A stretch of DNA of 35,314 nt, from contig JAHIMF010000079.1 in NCBI GenBank assembly GCA_018896645.1, positions 1-35,314 of the forward strand, given 5' to 3'. Under the pieces are notes generated by a model that saw only the letters and a program-made list of their open reading frames with translations, was not told where the DNA came from and made no database searches. Each line of letters opens with the position of its first letter. Within the stretch, counting starts at the first letter, position 1. The position numbers and the translations under genes were made by a program. The DNA comes from Patescibacteria group bacterium. GTDB lineage: Bacteria > Patescibacteriota > Patescibacteriia > UBA2591 > JABMQE01. Shown piece after piece: positions 1 to 8,056 of this stretch.

Positions 1-480
1 GATATCTTTGAACATTAAATCGTCAAGCCATTTGCTATTGAAAATAATCTCGGCTGGATTATCACCGTCAAATTTTAAAATTTTACTGGCCTGCTCTTGG
101 TATAATTTAGCATTTTCCAGGACTTGCTGATGGGTTAAGGGTTTGCGAGTGGCGAGCTTATCACTCGGGTCGCCAATCCGAGCGGTGAAGTCACCAATCA
201 GCATAATCACCTGATGGCCCAATTCTTGAAATTTTTGCAGGTTTTTTAGATTGACCGCGTGGCCAATGTGCAAACTGGGTCCAGTGGGGTCAATCCCCAG
301 ATAAACTTTAAGTTTTTTGCCGGATTGCAATAGTTTTAATAAAAATTCTCGCGAGGGGTAAATATTTTCTATTCCCCGGCTTAAAAATTCTTCAATTTTC
401 TTTTTATCAATAATAATCTGATTTGTTTTAATGCTTTCATGTTTTAATGATTTCATGTCGCAGGATTTACTTTTAGGCAT
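1..480 (-). CDS. tyrS: Tyrosyl-tRNA synthetase, N-terminal part (cut by window edge)
   Basis: I translated the minus strand from the ATG at 480; 160 codons stay open to the window edge, so the C-terminal part is missing. The enzyme charges tRNA-Tyr with tyrosine in the cytoplasm. Class I synthetase signatures are visible: GIDPTGPSLHIGH around residues 62-74, with the HIGH ATP-binding motif at 71-74, followed by GDFTARIGDPS near 96-106, which is typical of TyrS. A second in-frame ATG at 456 could be the true start, because the first eight residues are not conserved-looking. The KMSKS loop and S4 domain would lie outside the window. The gene is divergent from the small gene at 585. Confidence 0.93.
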   Translation of the reverse strand, partial: MPKSKSCDMKSLKHESIKTNQIIIDKKKIEEFLSRGIENIYPSREFLLKLLQSGKKLKVYLGIDPTGPSLHIGHAVNLKNLQKFQELGHQVIMLIGDFTARIGDPSDKLATRKPLTHQQVLENAKLYQEQASKILKFDGDNPAEIIFNSKWLDDLMFKDI

Positions 481-494
481 AAGTTTGGTATAAT
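466..494 (+). promoter_or_regulatory. Sigma-70-like promoter for the 585 gene
   Basis: TTTACT (466-471) and TATAAT (489-494) are separated by 17 bases, with TG one base before the -10 (extended -10). It lies inside and just upstream of the tyrS start and points rightward, giving a leader of about 85 nt before the ATG at 585. Confidence 0.55.
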
Positions 495-584
495 GAGGTT
501 AAATTAGTGATTTGACTTAATAATAGCAGATTTTGGGGGGAGGAGCAAGATAGATGATTGCTTTTTTAATTTTTAAATATACCC

Positions 585-1031
585 ATGGGAAAAGAAAATT
601 TTTATTCAAACATAGTAGAGGGTTTTACTGCCAATGAGTTTTTAAGAAGGAAGGATAAAACGAGAGAAGAAAAAAAACTTGATCAGCAAATAGAAAGTGT
701 TTCTCTTATGGAGTATCTTTTGAACCTCTTTGGCACGACCGCAGCAAAAGAACGGTTTTTGGATTTATGCAAAAAATACAGAATTTCCAAATGGCGGCAA
801 AGAACATCAAATTTATTAAAAATTGAGGAGCAAGAATCTTCAAGAGCTGAAGTTCATAATAAGATCATAGATACTATTGCTAGTTTATCAAGAGTAGATT
901 CGAGCTCTGAAAGTACTCACGTTTTTAGCCAGTTAGGGGCTCGTGACCGAGTTACGGACATGATTATAGATTATTTTGATTGGCAAGAAAAAAAGAAATT
1001 AGAAGAGTCGGAGTTTAGGAAAGCAGCTTAA
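585..1031 (+). CDS. Hypothetical protein, charged and helical
   Basis: 148 aa; I do not recognise the family. It is rich in Lys, Glu and Arg, has no signal peptide or membrane segment, and looks mostly alpha-helical. There are no Cys pairs or nucleotide-binding motifs. The region before the ATG is T/A-rich with no ribosome-binding site. A strong G-rich stretch (535-545) instead precedes an out-of-frame ATG at 554, which opens a 27-codon ORF ending at 637 and overlapping the gene start. That small ORF could be a leader peptide or chance. The gene has its own promoter at 466-494 and lies 73 bases before the penicillin-binding protein gene, perhaps in the same transcript. The function is unknown; codon use resembles the neighbours. 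Confidence 0.6.
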   Translation: MGKENFYSNIVEGFTANEFLRRKDKTREEKKLDQQIESVSLMEYLLNLFGTTAAKERFLDLCKKYRISKWRQRTSNLLKIEEQESSRAEVHNKIIDTIASLSRVDSSSESTHVFSQLGARDRVTDMIIDYFDWQEKKKLEESEFRKAA

Positions 1032-1104
1032 TTACGGATCAACTCTAACTTCGTCTGATATTCTTTAATGTTTTTTCTAACCTTATTAAACTTTTTAAAT
1101 ATCT

Positions 1105-4032
1105 ATGCCTATCCCTTCACTCCGCCCAAAGCCCAGAAAAAATAACTGGCGCTACAAACCTTTAGGCGGTGTTCGGCCAGCGTATTCGCCTCAAGCCTGG
1201 CGAAGCAAAAAATATAGACCCAGAAGAAAACAAGGCCTTGCATTGAGGTTGATTAAAGTGATTGTTCCGGCTGGTATTTTAGCTGGGCTTTTTAGTATTG
1301 TTTTTGTGGTCAGTTTATTCGCCTGGTATGGCAGAGACTTGCCTGACCCTGATAAGCTTTTAGAACGGTCTATTGCTCAAAGCACTACTATTTATGACCG
1401 GACTGGGGAAAATATTTTATACGAAGTTCACGGCGAGGAGCGAAGGACTATGGTAGAACTGGAAGAAATTCCCGAATATTTAGTTTGGGCCACGATTGTG
1501 GCTGAAGACCGCCAGTTTTACGAACACTCGGGATTTAATCTGCGCCGCATCATTATTACGGCTGTTAAAGATATCTTCACTGGCCAGCGCGCTGGCGCCT
1601 CCACCATTACCCAGCAATTTGTTAAGAACGCTATCCTTACACCCGAGAAAAGATATTCCCGAAAAATTAAAGAACTGATTCTTTCTTACCAAATTGAAAA
1701 CAAATTTACCAAAGACCAAATTTTAAAAATGTATTTTAATGAGATTCCTTATGGCTCAACCGCTTATGGCATTGAAGCCGCCAGCCAAATTTATTTAGGC
1801 AAAAGTGTTTCGGAATTAAGTTTAGCCGAAGCCGCCACCATAGCTGGCCTGCCGCAAGCGCCAACATATTACTATAACCATCAAGACGCATTGCAAGGAA
1901 GAAGGGATTATATTTTAGATAGCTTGGCAGAGTTTGGCTATATCACCCAGGAAGACGCCGAGCTTGCCAAAGAAGAGCCCCTAAAACTTGAACAGCGGAA
2001 AGAGGCTTTAGTAGCACCCCATTTTGTGATGTATGTTAAAGAATTATTAAGCCAACGTTATGGCGAACGTTTGGTGGAGAGCGGGGGTTTAAATATCCAA
2101 ACAACCCTTGATATAGAAAAACAAGAAGCGGCCGAAGCCGCTGTTGAAGAAAGGGCCCTAAATAATGAAACTGATTATGGAGCAATGAACGCCGCTTTGG
2201 TGGCGTTGGACCCTAAAACCGGCGATATTTTAGCCATGGTTGGTTCTCGTGATTTTTATAATGAAGATATTGATGGCCAGGTTAATGTTACTACCAGCCC
2301 TCGCCAGCCTGGTTCGTCTTTCAAGCCAATCGTTTATGCGGCTTCGTTCATCAAGGGATATACTCCAAAAACTATTCTTTGGGATGTAGTAACAACCTTT
2401 AAAACAGAGGTTGGCGAAGACTACACTCCGCATAATTATGACAACAAAGAGCACGGTCCAATAACCATGCGCAAAGCCCTGGCTGGTTCGCTTAATATCC
2501 CGGCGGTTAAAACCATCTATCTGACCGGTATTAGCAAAGTCCTGGATTTGGCTGACGCTCTTGGTTATACCACGCTTTATGACCGCAGTCGTTTCGGCCT
2601 TTCTTTGGTGCTGGGCGGAGGCGAGGTTAAGCTCTTGGAGCATGTGGCTGCTTATGGCGCTTTGAGTCAAGAGGGAATTATCCAAACCCCCAGAGCAGTT
2701 TTAAAAGTTACTGATAGCAATGGCGAGATATTGGAAGAAGCTGATGAAGAACCAACAGGAGAGCGGGCAATGGACCCGGAAATTTGCCGCTTGGTTAGCA
2801 ATATTTTATCGGATAACGAAGCCCGGGCTTTTACTTTTGGCTCTAGTAATTATCTTAATCTGGGTGAACGGCCGGTGGCGGCTAAAACCGGCACTACTAA
2901 TGATTATAAGGATGCTTGGGCTGTTGGTTATGCGCCATCACTGGTTGCTGGTGTCTGGGTTGGGAATAATGACAACAAAGAAATGAAGCGAGGCGCGGCT
3001 GGCGGTGTCGTGGCTGCGCCAATTTGGCATCATTTTATGCAAGCCGCGCTTCGGGGCAGCCCGATAGAACAGTTTGCCGTTCCCGCAGAAATTAAGGCGG
3101 AAAAGCCAGTACTGCGAGGTGAGACGGGCAGTGAAGTAACAGCTAAAATTGATAAAGCGAGCAATAAATTAGCCAGTTCCTCAACACCCCCAGAGTTGGT
3201 TGAAGAAAGAGCTTTTAAAGAAATGCATTCCATCTTGCATTATGTTGATAAAAATGATCCTCAAGGGCCAGTTCCCAAAGACCCAACCCAAGATTCTTAT
3301 TATGAACCTTGGGAACAGGCGATTCTAGAATTTTTAGCCCGGGAAAAAGAAAAACGCGAAGCTGGCGATGAGAAGGCTTTTGCGTATGATGCCTTGCCAA
3401 CCGAGGAAGATGATGTTCACACCCTGGAGAATATTCCCATCGTTTCTATCATTTCTCCCTTGCCGGGTAAAATTTTTACTACTAATATCTTAACAGCCAG
3501 GATTTCTGCTGATGTTCCCAGGGGCGAGATTAGTAAAGTAGAATATTGGATTGATAGCGAGCTTTTCGCTGCTGAAGAAAAGTCGCCGTATAATTTAGAA
3601 AAAACAATACTATCCACATCTGATGGCAAACATACTTTAATAGCTAAAGTTTATGATGACGTTTTAAATATGGGCGAAGCCAGGGTGGACTTTAATATAG
3701 ATTTGATTGATATCGCGCCAGCAATTAATTGGCTTTATCCTAAAACGGATATTATTCTGGGCGCAAACAATTTTCCTCTTAATTTAAGCATCAGTATTCC
3801 TAATCCGGACCAACAACGGATTGGTGTAGTTAGATTAAAATTTTTCTACCAAGCCGAGACCAGTTCCCAATCTCGATTATTGGGTCTGGTGACGGACCCT
3901 GAAGATTTTGATAAGATTGAACTCGCTTGGCCCAGCGCTCCCGGTTCTGGTATTTATAATGTTTATGTGGAAGCAGAGGATTATAAAGGCGAGGTTTATA
4001 GAAGTGAAGTGAGGCGAGTGGAAGTGGAGTGA
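1105..4032 (+). CDS. Class A penicillin-binding protein (PBP1A-like) with C-terminal Ig-like domains
   Basis: A bifunctional peptidoglycan synthase that polymerises glycan strands and cross-links the peptides. Order of parts: a basic cytoplasmic N-terminus (1-45), one membrane segment (about 47-74), and a GT51 glycosyltransferase with catalytic Glu134 in AEDRQFYEH and GASTITQQ at 164-171. A transpeptidase domain follows with SSFK (Ser404-Lys407), SLN (462-464) and KTGTT (594-598). After about residue 775 come one or two beta-rich Ig-like segments (775-870 and 873-975). At 975 aa it is longer than many family members because of these additions, which probably sit outside the membrane. All active-site motifs are intact. 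There is no clear ribosome-binding site (TTTTTAAATATCT before the ATG). A bidirectional terminator follows. Confidence 0.95.
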   Translation: MPIPSLRPKPRKNNWRYKPLGGVRPAYSPQAWRSKKYRPRRKQGLALRLIKVIVPAGILAGLFSIVFVVSLFAWYGRDLPDPDKLLERSIAQSTTIYDRTGENILYEVHGEERRTMVELEEIPEYLVWATIVAEDRQFYEHSGFNLRRIIITAVKDIFTGQRAGASTITQQFVKNAILTPEKRYSRKIKELILSYQIENKFTKDQILKMYFNEIPYGSTAYGIEAASQIYLGKSVSELSLAEAATIAGLPQAPTYYYNHQDALQGRRDYILDSLAEFGYITQEDAELAKEEPLKLEQRKEALVAPHFVMYVKELLSQRYGERLVESGGLNIQTTLDIEKQEAAEAAVEERALNNETDYGAMNAALVALDPKTGDILAMVGSRDFYNEDIDGQVNVTTSPRQPGSSFKPIVYAASFIKGYTPKTILWDVVTTFKTEVGEDYTPHNYDNKEHGPITMRKALAGSLNIPAVKTIYLTGISKVLDLADALGYTTLYDRSRFGLSLVLGGGEVKLLEHVAAYGALSQEGIIQTPRAVLKVTDSNGEILEEADEEPTGERAMDPEICRLVSNILSDNEARAFTFGSSNYLNLGERPVAAKTGTTNDYKDAWAVGYAPSLVAGVWVGNNDNKEMKRGAAGGVVAAPIWHHFMQAALRGSPIEQFAVPAEIKAEKPVLRGETGSEVTAKIDKASNKLASSSTPPELVEERAFKEMHSILHYVDKNDPQGPVPKDPTQDSYYEPWEQAILEFLAREKEKREAGDEKAFAYDALPTEEDDVHTLENIPIVSIISPLPGKIFTTNILTARISADVPRGEISKVEYWIDSELFAAEEKSPYNLEKTILSTSDGKHTLIAKVYDDVLNMGEARVDFNIDLIDIAPAINWLYPKTDIILGANNFPLNLSISIPNPDQQRIGVVRLKFFYQAETSSQSRLLGLVTDPEDFDKIELAWPSAPGSGIYNVYVEAEDYKGEVYRSEVRRVEVE

Positions 4033-4056
4033 ATAAATCCAAAATCTAAAATCCAA

Positions 4057-4265
4057 AAATAAAAAGGCCTACTCCTTGAAAGTTTAGAGTAGGTTTTTTG
4101 TTTTCTATACAAAAATAAAAAGAAGGCGGCCAAGGCAAAGTGATGAGCAAATAAAAGCTCTGTTTATCAGGATAAATTTGGCAGCCTGGTTATTGCATAG
4201 ATACAGACATCAGCCCGCAGCCATACCCCCGTTGACTACCAAATTTATTCTAACAAACTTTTTGA
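4057..4265 (-). ncRNA. Candidate structured non-coding RNA (unassigned)
   Basis: Between the penicillin-binding protein gene and rpsP there is no ORF, but there is a near-perfect promoter and a long helix. On the minus strand, 4258-4250 pairs with 4170-4162 (9 bp including G-U), then a 1x1 mismatch (4249/4171), then 4248-4236 pairs with 4184-4172 (13 bp). This gives 22 pairs closing a 51-nt apical region (4235-4185) rich in G. A small hairpin (GAGC/GCTC, 4160-4145) follows, then the shared terminator at 4093-4068. The length of about 205 nt and the long double-stranded body recall 6S RNA, but I cannot match 6S consensus features. I see no SRP RNA, RNase P or tmRNA motifs. It could also be a 3'-end processing structure of rpsP mRNA. 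Confidence 0.6.
4068..4099. terminator. Bidirectional intrinsic terminator
   Basis: CCTACTC (4068-4074) pairs with GAGTAGG (4087-4093). A T-run follows on the plus strand (4094-4099) and an A-run precedes it (4055-4065), giving T-runs in both directions. It ends the penicillin-binding protein transcript rightward and the candidate RNA leftward. Confidence 0.85.
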
Positions 4266-4271
4266 TACTTT

Positions 4272-4300
4272 ATTATATCACAAATAAAAAAATATGTCAA
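4272..4300 (-). promoter_or_regulatory. Consensus sigma-70-like promoter for the candidate ncRNA
   Basis: Read on the minus strand: TTGACA (4300-4295), 17-base spacer, TATAAT (4277-4272). Both boxes are perfect consensus. The expected start is near 4265, just outside the long helix. No ORF begins downstream. Confidence 0.75.
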
Positions 4301-4368
4301 ACGTTTGGCATATTCCAGTCGCCCACTCGGCTATGAGCTCGTGGCCGAATGGTCGCAAGGACAAAGGA

Positions 4369-4842
4369 TTACCCCGCTTTTTCTTCTTTCGGCTTTTCTT
4401 TTTCTTCAGATTTCTCTTTTTCAGCAGGCTTTTCCTCTGGTTTAGCTTGCTCGGAGTTCTTATCTTCAGCTGTTTCCGCCTGTTTGGCGGATAAATTTTC
4501 TTCTGTTTTTTGGGTTTCAGCTGATTTCTCGGCTTTTTCAGCAGCGCCAACGGCTTTATCGTCTTTTGTTTCTTTCTTTTTGGGTTTCCAGGCTTTTACT
4601 TTTTTAGCCTCAATCACTCCTTCTTTTACTAAAAGGTTATGTACAGTATCAGAGGTTCCTGCGCCGCAAGAAAGCCAATATTTGATTCTATCAGCTTTTA
4701 AAACCGTTTTTTTAGTTCTCGGATTGTAATGGCCCAAATTTTCTAAAAAATCACCAAAAGTATCTTTGGTTTTTTCATTGATGATTAAACGGTAATAAGG
4801 TTGTTTCTTTTTACCTATTCTTGCGAATCTGATGGTTAGCAT
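4369..4842 (-). CDS. rpsP: Ribosomal protein bS16 with long Lys/Glu/Ala-rich tail
   Basis: Small-subunit ribosomal protein that binds 16S rRNA during 30S assembly. The N-terminal 85 or so residues are a standard bS16 (MLTIRFARIGKKKQPYYRL start, then DFLENLGHYNPR and VKEGVIEAKKVKAW). The protein is 157 aa, while the family is usually 75-100. The extra 65-70 residues from about 88 onward are low-complexity Lys, Glu, Ala and Pro, probably disordered. The leader upstream (4843-4995) is one of the word-repeat palindromes and shows no ribosome-binding site. A consensus promoter and candidate ncRNA lie downstream on the same strand. Confidence 0.95.
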   Translation of the reverse strand: MLTIRFARIGKKKQPYYRLIINEKTKDTFGDFLENLGHYNPRTKKTVLKADRIKYWLSCGAGTSDTVHNLLVKEGVIEAKKVKAWKPKKKETKDDKAVGAAEKAEKSAETQKTEENLSAKQAETAEDKNSEQAKPEEKPAEKEKSEEKEKPKEEKAG

Positions 4843-4995
4843 AAATAGATCATTGTTACACCTTGCCTAACGCCTTGCCTACTGGCAGGCAGGTTGTTAA
4901 ATTGTTGATTACATTGCTAAATTGCTAAATTGTTACATTGCTAGCGATTTGACAACGCAACAATTTAGCAATATAACAATTTGATTAAGCTTACC
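4843..4995. repeat. Word-repeat palindromic leader upstream of rpsP
   Basis: Built from repeats of words like ATTGCTAAATTGTT. The copy at 4921-4934 is the exact inverse of 4959-4972 (14 bp). A second hairpin-forming stretch (TTGCCTACTGGCAGGCAGG) lies at 4874-4893. It forms the whole 5' leader of rpsP. Confidence 0.7.
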
Positions 4996-5027
4996 AGAAG
5001 TATAAATTTTAGTCAATAGCACCTGTT

Positions 5028-7412
5028 TTATTGCTTGATTTTGATTTCTTCCATTTTAATCGACAAGAGCTTTGAGACCCCGCTATCACTCATGGTTACA
5101 CCGTAAAGAATTCTAGCCTTTTCCATGGTAGCTCGGTTGTGGGTAATCATTACAAATTGGGTTTTGTGGGACAGTTGCTCCAAAATTTCGGCAAATCGAA
5201 CAGAATTAGCCTCATCAAGCGCGGCATCAACCTCGTCTAAAATCACAAAGGGCGAAGGGTTGTTGGCAATAATAGCGCAGATAAGGGCAATGGAAGTCAA
5301 AGCCCGCTCACCACCAGAGAGCATGTTGATAGATTTAAGTTTTTTGCCCGGTGGCGTGGCTTCTATTTCTACGCCCTCTTTGATGATAGTAGCGCTATTT
5401 TGGTCTGCGAAGGAAGGGAGATTCCTTTTTGTATTCTTTGGGTTATCTCGGATTTTCTCTAATGAACTCGAACTTTCTCTGGCAGACTCGGAATCGACTT
5501 GAATGTCCGCTGTCTCAAGTTGAGGTTGGGCGATAACCTCCCGCGTAAAGATTAGTTTAGCCTTGCCCCCGCCAAAAATGCTTTTGAAAAACTTCTGAAA
5601 TTCCTGATTAATTTTTTCAAATGAAGCATCAAATCTTGTCTTTATAATTTCTTCTAGTTTTTTAATCAGTTTTTCCAAAGACTCACTGGCTGTTTTTAAA
5701 TCATCAATTTGGGAATCAATAAAAGCATATCTTTTTTTTGTTTCCTGATATTCCTTGATTATTTCCTTGTCAATGCCGCCGATTAGTTCCAGCTGGTGTT
5801 TAAGATTTTCTATTTTTTGTTTGGCGGCCTCGCGGAGTTCGTTTTCATTGATCATCTGGATAGACCCATGAGCCAGCTTATCAGGGCTGCCCAACTCTTG
5901 CCTGATTTCTGCTTCCAAGTTTTCCTTTTTGGTCTCGGTTCGGGCCAGCTGGACTCTGATTTCGTTTTCTTGGGTTATGCATTGGTTGAGTTCGGACTGT
6001 GATTTTTGAACTTGTTTTTGAGTAGCTACCAGCTCTTCCCGTCCTTTTTGATGTTCTTGATTAAAATTGTTAAGTCCTGATTGGGCCTTTTTGATTTCTT
6101 CGTCCTGTCTGTTGATTTCTTTTTCCAGCTCGCCGAGTTCTTTCTCTATTTTTTTAATATAGTTTTCTGATTCTTGTTTTTTTGTGCTTAAGCTTTGTTC
6201 ATCCCCATCATTTTTTTGGATAGTTTGAATAAGCTGGCCTATTTTTTTGATAATACGCAAAGCCAGGTCGTTGATATTTTCCGTATCCTTGCTGTTTAAC
6301 CCAGCAATAAGTTTTTGTTGAAGAGCCTTGATGTTCTTAAGATTTCCGAGCAGTTCTCGGGTTTCTTCAGTTGAAAGAGCCGTGCTGGAGACGGTTTGCG
6401 CTTGGAGCCTGCTTTTTTCTCTTTGCAAAGTCAGCTTGCTTTGGAGTTCGGATTGGGTTCGTAAAAGCTTGTTTTTTTCATTATTTAACTCGTAATAGTT
6501 TTGTTGAAGTTTTTGAAATTGGTTATCATTGATTGTGCTTTTTCCCAGGCCCTCCAGTCTTTCTTGCAAACTAGTTACTTTGCGCTGTGTTTCTTGGCGT
6601 TCGGCCGTAATTTTATATAGGTGTTTTTTTTCTCTAAGCCAGCTGGTATTGATATCCTGCCAAAGAGCGCTATAGTAGGTGACTTGCAGACCATGAAGTT
6701 CGCGCTCCATCTCTTCTCGGCGCTCCAGCTTTTTAACTTGCCTTGATAAAGAACGAAGCCTCGGCTCTATTTCCTGGATTAGGCGCCCGGCCTGGGATAG
6801 GTTTTCTTTGGTTGATTCCATTTTATTCGCAGCTTGGTCGCGTTTGAGCTGATATTGTTTAATACCAGCGGCTTCGTTTAAAAAATCTTTACGTTCTCCC
6901 GGGCTTGCAGAAAGCACGGCATCCGCCAGGCCTTGGCCGATAACACTGTATGATTTTTGGCCAAAGGAAAGCTCGGCCATAAGCATCAAAATATCATTAA
7001 GCCGAGCCTTTGTTTTATTGATAAGATATTCGCTTTCACCGCTTCTATAGATTTTGCGAGTGATAATCATTTCCGAATAATTGGCGGGGTTTATTTGTTT
7101 TTTAGAATTATCGGGCAAGGATATTTTTTTATCAGAATTGGTAAGATACAAAGAAACTTCGGCGCAGCCCAGCCGAGCCAGTTTGTTGGTACCAGAAAAA
7201 ATAACATCCTCACCTTTTTTTCCGCGCAGAGTTTTTATGCTTTGTTCACCGGTGACCCAGCGAATGCCATCGGCAATATTGCTTTTACCGCTGCCATTAG
7301 GTCCGACAATAGCCGTGATATTAGATTTGCCGATTTCTAACTTAGGAAAAGTGAGAATGGTTTTTTTGGCGAAAGATTTGAAGCCTGACAATTCCAGTTT
7401 AGATAGGTACAT
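5028..7412 (-). CDS. smc: SMC-family chromosome segregation ATPase, short and apparently hinge-less
   Basis: SMC proteins fold and segregate the chromosome using ATP-binding heads on long coiled-coil arms. I start at 7412 (MYLSKLELSGFKSFAKKT), the family's usual beginning; the open frame continues to 7493 but those 27 residues look like leader DNA. In 794-residue numbering, Walker A GPNGSGKSN is at 37-45, the ABC signature LSGGERA at 698-704 and Walker B FVILDEVDAALDE at 722-734. Typical bacterial SMC is about 1150-1200 aa. Here the middle is nearly all Glu/Lys/Gln-rich coiled coil, with no recognisable globular glycine-rich hinge, and no CxxC zinc hook that would mark Rad50/SbcC. An extended -10 (TGGTATAAT, 7739-7731) lies far upstream. 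Confidence 0.9.
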   Translation of the reverse strand: MYLSKLELSGFKSFAKKTILTFPKLEIGKSNITAIVGPNGSGKSNIADGIRWVTGEQSIKTLRGKKGEDVIFSGTNKLARLGCAEVSLYLTNSDKKISLPDNSKKQINPANYSEMIITRKIYRSGESEYLINKTKARLNDILMLMAELSFGQKSYSVIGQGLADAVLSASPGERKDFLNEAAGIKQYQLKRDQAANKMESTKENLSQAGRLIQEIEPRLRSLSRQVKKLERREEMERELHGLQVTYYSALWQDINTSWLREKKHLYKITAERQETQRKVTSLQERLEGLGKSTINDNQFQKLQQNYYELNNEKNKLLRTQSELQSKLTLQREKSRLQAQTVSSTALSTEETRELLGNLKNIKALQQKLIAGLNSKDTENINDLALRIIKKIGQLIQTIQKNDGDEQSLSTKKQESENYIKKIEKELGELEKEINRQDEEIKKAQSGLNNFNQEHQKGREELVATQKQVQKSQSELNQCITQENEIRVQLARTETKKENLEAEIRQELGSPDKLAHGSIQMINENELREAAKQKIENLKHQLELIGGIDKEIIKEYQETKKRYAFIDSQIDDLKTASESLEKLIKKLEEIIKTRFDASFEKINQEFQKFFKSIFGGGKAKLIFTREVIAQPQLETADIQVDSESARESSSSLEKIRDNPKNTKRNLPSFADQNSATIIKEGVEIEATPPGKKLKSINMLSGGERALTSIALICAIIANNPSPFVILDEVDAALDEANSVRFAEILEQLSHKTQFVMITHNRATMEKARILYGVTMSDSGVSKLLSIKMEEIKIKQ

Positions 7413-7846
7413 ATGGTAAGTTGGATAAATTTTATTTTGAGATTTTAAAAAAGTGAAAGAAATGAAGAAACAAGATCTTCGGCAAGCTCCCATTCGGGCC
7501 TGAGGGCCTCAGGGCCTCGAACGGCAGATTCTATCGAAAACAAGAAACAAGGACACAAACAAATTTCAAATTCAAATAACAGATTCCAAAGAGTTTGAAA
7601 TTTGAGTTTTGAAATTTAGGATTTATTTGTAACTTGTATTTTAGTTAGATTGGTTATTGGTTAAGAATTTTTATCATTTTAACTTATAACTGTTCTAACT
7701 TATAACCCATAGCCCTTTTTATTATACCAGAAATTTTAGGAAAAAGAAAAAGCAGGTCGGTTGAGGGCCTGCCATAAGGAGGACAGTTTGTGTTAGGGGT
7801 AATTTCTGGTAATTTCAGTTAGGCGATTAAGTGTGGATAACTGGGC
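7413..7846. other. Gene-free region with palindromes and repeat words
   Basis: No supported protein gene. It holds a GC-rich palindrome (7499-7505 against 7507-7513, inside a longer imperfect one), AAATTTCAAA-type and ACTTATAAC-type word repeats (about 7560-7710), an extended -10 pointing to smc (7739-7731), and a hairpin (7752-7758 with 7766-7772). A strong AAGGAGG (7776-7782) comes 7 bases before a GTG that opens only a 10-codon ORF (7790-7822). A DnaA-box match lies at 7832-7840. Confidence 0.5.
7832..7840 (-). promoter_or_regulatory. Perfect DnaA-box match
   Basis: TGTGGATAA on plus is TTATCCACA on minus, the consensus DnaA box. It is close to dnaA (downstream of its 3' end). A single box is weak evidence of an origin. 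Confidence 0.45.
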
Positions 7847-7874
7847 TTGACAGGGTTTATAGATATGATATACT
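7847..7874 (+). promoter_or_regulatory. Promoter for a small RNA
   Basis: TTGACA (7847-7852), 16-base spacer, TATACT (7869-7874). The expected start is near 7881, exactly where the inverted-repeat sequence of the small RNA begins. Confidence 0.65.
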
Positions 7875-7880
7875 TAAGAT

Positions 7881-7946
7881 GCTAATCACGGATTCAATCG
7901 TGACCCCAGAAAATCCGAGAATTTATTTCTCGGGTTTTCTTTTTGT
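7881..7946 (+). ncRNA. Candidate 65-nt small RNA, antisense to the adjacent tRNA-like element
   Basis: A complete tiny transcription unit: promoter at 7847-7874, a 5' hairpin (TCACG/CGTGA), and an intrinsic terminator (7915-7921 pairs with 7927-7933, followed by TTTTCTTTTT). Its 5' end, with the preceding base, (7880-7895) is perfectly complementary over 16 nt to 7998-8013 in the tRNA-like element downstream. No ORF of note. It could be an antisense regulator, an attenuator, or a remnant of duplicated tRNA-like DNA. Confidence 0.55.
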
Positions 7947-7968
7947 GTAGATTTTGATACAATAAGCG

Positions 7969-8047
7969 TGGAGTCCAAGGGGCCACCTCACGGTGAGGAA
8001 TCCGTGATTAGCACTCGGATAGAGGGGTTCGATTCCCATTGGCTCCA
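7969..8047 (+). tRNA. tRNA-like element, isotype unassigned (possible degenerate tRNA)
   Basis: The 3' end looks like a T-arm plus acceptor: GGGGTTCGATTCCC followed by ATTGGCTCCA. The 5' TGGAG and CCAA segments can pair with TTGG and CTCCA around one bulged T. Inside are alternative hairpins (CCTCA/TGAGG, or the 6-bp TCACGG/CCGTGA). I cannot draw a normal D-arm or a 7-nt anticodon loop, so no isotype is given, and no CCA is encoded. A weak -10 (TACAAT, 7958-7963) precedes it and an intrinsic terminator follows. Readings considered: degenerate tRNA, unusual tRNA, or tRNA-like regulatory RNA. Confidence 0.35.
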
Positions 8048-8056
8048 TGCTTAAAG

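Noticed and set aside
554-637. 27-codon ORF after a strong G-rich ribosome-binding site
   Set aside because: Overlaps the better-supported gene at 585, and the peptide has no recognisable features; kept only as a possible leader.
2230-2685. Long antisense ORF within the penicillin-binding protein gene (and similar ones in other genes)
   Set aside because: Shadow frames of conserved coding sequence without protein features.
4278-4550. Lys-rich ORF on minus over the rpsP tail
   Set aside because: A frame-shifted reading of the low-complexity bS16 tail.
4949-4977. Rightward promoter TTGACA-17-TATAAC
   Set aside because: Lies in word-repeat DNA that naturally contains TTGACA- and TATAAC-like strings and points antisense into smc; no gene follows.
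7413-7493. N-terminal extension of smc
   Set aside because: Encoded by leader DNA with palindromes; SMC proteins start at the MYLSKLELSGFKSF equivalent.
7790-7822. 10-codon ORF starting with GTG after a perfect AAGGAGG
   Set aside because: Too short to support as a gene, although the ribosome-binding site is striking in this window.
7969-8047. Selenocysteine tRNA or tmRNA end
   Set aside because: There is a short D-like hairpin and a TTCGATTC arm, but no UCA anticodon loop, no long variable arm, no tag ORF, and no tmRNA 5' domain upstream.
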